Below the pieces are notes generated by a model that did no database searches, was not told where the DNA came from, and saw only the letters and a list, made by a program, of their open reading frames with translations. Of a stretch of DNA of 6,599 nucleotides, positions 6,087 to 6,599 are shown piece by piece (the stretch's first letter is position 1; the number at the start of each line of letters is the position of its first letter). Source of the stretch: Desulfobulbus sp. (GTDB taxonomy: Bacteria; Desulfobacterota; Desulfobulbia; Desulfobulbales; Desulfobulbaceae); contig JAUVLX010000199.1 of the NCBI GenBank assembly GCA_030600525.1, positions 1-6,599 on the forward strand, in the 5' to 3' direction. Both the position numbers and the translations under genes were made by a program.

Positions 6087-6094
6087 TATGCATG
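6087..6094 (+). repeat. TATGCATG motif, copy 3 (azlC front)
   Basis: This third identical octamer reads CATGCATACATATCCAAATTC on the minus strand, ending 13 bases before the azlC ATG. The A-rich continuation resembles the other two copies. Confidence 0.3.
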
Positions 6095-6189
6095 ATATTT
6101 ATGAGCTTAAAGAAAAAACCAAGTACTACCTGCTATGAATTGTAAAAAAAACTTATTTGATGAAGGGAGTGTTCTATACAAATTAGTAC

Positions 6190-6235
6190 GCTCTCGCAAT
6201 TGTTTTTCAGTGTCGTTGTTGTTGCGAAAAAGAGC
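6190..6235 (+). promoter_or_regulatory. Possible leader hairpin covering a ribosome binding site
   Basis: GCTCTCGCAA at 6190-6199 can pair with TTGCG (6222-6226) and AGAGC (6231-6235). This gives ten base pairs with a four-A bulge (6227-6230) and a loop of about 22 bases. The 3' arm contains the AAGAG that is the only Shine-Dalgarno-like element for the ATG at 6244, so folding would hide it. The long loop and bulge make it marginal. It is not a terminator, since no T-run follows. Confidence 0.3.
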
Positions 6236-6243
6236 ATGCTGCC

Positions 6244-6599
6244 ATGAGTAAAGTGTCGTGGAAGATTCGTGATGTTTTTGACCTTGAGTTCTTTCTTCAC
6301 CAAGACCGGCAACGTGCTAATAGTGAAGGGGAGGCGCCTTTGGTACAGCGTGACCGCACCCTTTATACCGAAAAAATTATTTCGCAGTCAGGGGTGAACC
6401 CTGGGCAACGTTTGCTGGTAAGGAAGTGGTTACAGCTAAGGAGAGAAACTGTCCTGGCAGACGGCGATGAGCAGATTTTACCCGGTAAAATCTGGCAGGA
6501 TGTATTTTTTGGAGCCAAGGGGATCGCTTTAGGCATCGGTATGCTCAGTGGTATCAGTATGACCATCCCTTTTTTAGTTTATTCAGGGCAGGCTCCGGT
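6244..6599 (+). CDS. Probable DUF2868-type membrane protein, N-terminal part
   Basis: The 118 complete codons seen here run off the right edge, so the C-terminus is missing. The translation begins MSKVSWKIRDVFDLEFFLHQD. This resembles the 'DL(I/V)DLE(Y/F)FL..D' opening I associate with DUF2868 proteins, an uncharacterised family often found next to a DUF3482 GTPase-like gene. An arginine-rich RDRTLY element (36-41) and a WLQLRRE segment (62-68) follow. A glycine-rich hydrophobic stretch at about 92-113 is probably the first membrane helix after a cytoplasmic N-terminal domain. The family assignment is from memory of the motif and is moderate; that this is a real gene is likelier, since the frame is open to the edge. 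The start is the ATG at 6244, preceded at 9 bases by AGAG. An in-frame stop at 6184-6186 and the absence of other start codons support this choice. No function is known. Confidence 0.65.
   Translation, partial: MSKVSWKIRDVFDLEFFLHQDRQRANSEGEAPLVQRDRTLYTEKIISQSGVNPGQRLLVRKWLQLRRETVLADGDEQILPGKIWQDVFFGAKGIALGIGMLSGISMTIPFLVYSGQAP

Larger units (their letters stand above)
6074..6243. promoter_or_regulatory. Divergent promoter region, azlC and the DUF2868-like gene
   Basis: This 170-base AT-rich spacer lies between two divergent starts and must serve both. TATGCATG at 6087-6094 lies 13 bases upstream of the azlC ATG. On the plus strand TATACA near 6175-6180 is a possible -10 element, but its -35 is poor. 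On the minus strand TTGCGA followed 15 bases later by TATAGA is a weak alternative. None is strong enough to call as a promoter. A possible hairpin occupies 6190-6235. Confidence 0.4.

Noticed and set aside
1..6599. Mobile element, CRISPR array, tRNA or toxin-antitoxin pair
   Set aside because: No transposase or integrase motifs, regularly spaced direct repeats, cloverleaf-like sequence or small paired toxin-antitoxin genes could be found; the window is almost entirely filled by recognised genes.

Overview
The window looks like ordinary chromosomal DNA from a Gram-negative bacterium. The style of the proteins (a standalone WbpP-type epimerase, a receiver-cyclase fusion, an apparent DUF2868-type protein, AzlCD, and Pol IV with a C-terminal clamp tail) and the moderate base composition judged by eye suggest a Desulfobulbales-like member of Desulfobacterota. 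This is an inference from family resemblance; there is no rRNA or other marker to confirm it.

Layout, left to right. A cation:proton antiporter runs off the left edge on the minus strand (1-186). A 156-base gap separates it from dinB (DNA polymerase IV, minus, 343-1629). Divergently, with only 27 bases between the proposed starts, lies a WbpP/TviC-type UDP-N-acetylhexosamine 4-epimerase (plus, 1657-2679). After 106 noncoding bases with a good ribosome binding site comes aroC, chorismate synthase (plus, 2786-3871). It is followed 45 bases later by a receiver-domain/class III adenylate cyclase fusion (plus, 3917-4987). This plus-strand run converges, across 38 bases, on azlD and azlC (minus, 5026-5349 and 5336-6073), a translationally coupled pair encoding a branched-chain amino acid exporter. 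A divergent intergenic region of 170 bases leads to the 5' part of a probable DUF2868-type membrane protein (plus, from 6244, running off the right edge).

The genes do not form one pathway. They cover cation homeostasis, translesion synthesis, nucleotide-sugar epimerisation, the last step of the shikimate pathway, cAMP signalling and amino acid export. The only firm functional unit is azlC-azlD. The most distinctive protein is the two-domain phosphorylation-to-cAMP switch, which keeps every catalytic residue expected of an adenylate cyclase and has no cognate histidine kinase in view.

I found no mobile element, CRISPR array, tRNA, rRNA, recognisable riboswitch or convincing terminator, and no strong case for a new multi-gene system. 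The items worth a second look are the cyclase fusion, the isolated epimerase, the very tight divergent dinB/epimerase junction with a short open frame behind a perfect Shine-Dalgarno sequence, a repeated TATGCATG motif at three minus-strand gene fronts, and a possible hairpin covering the ribosome binding site of the right-hand gene.
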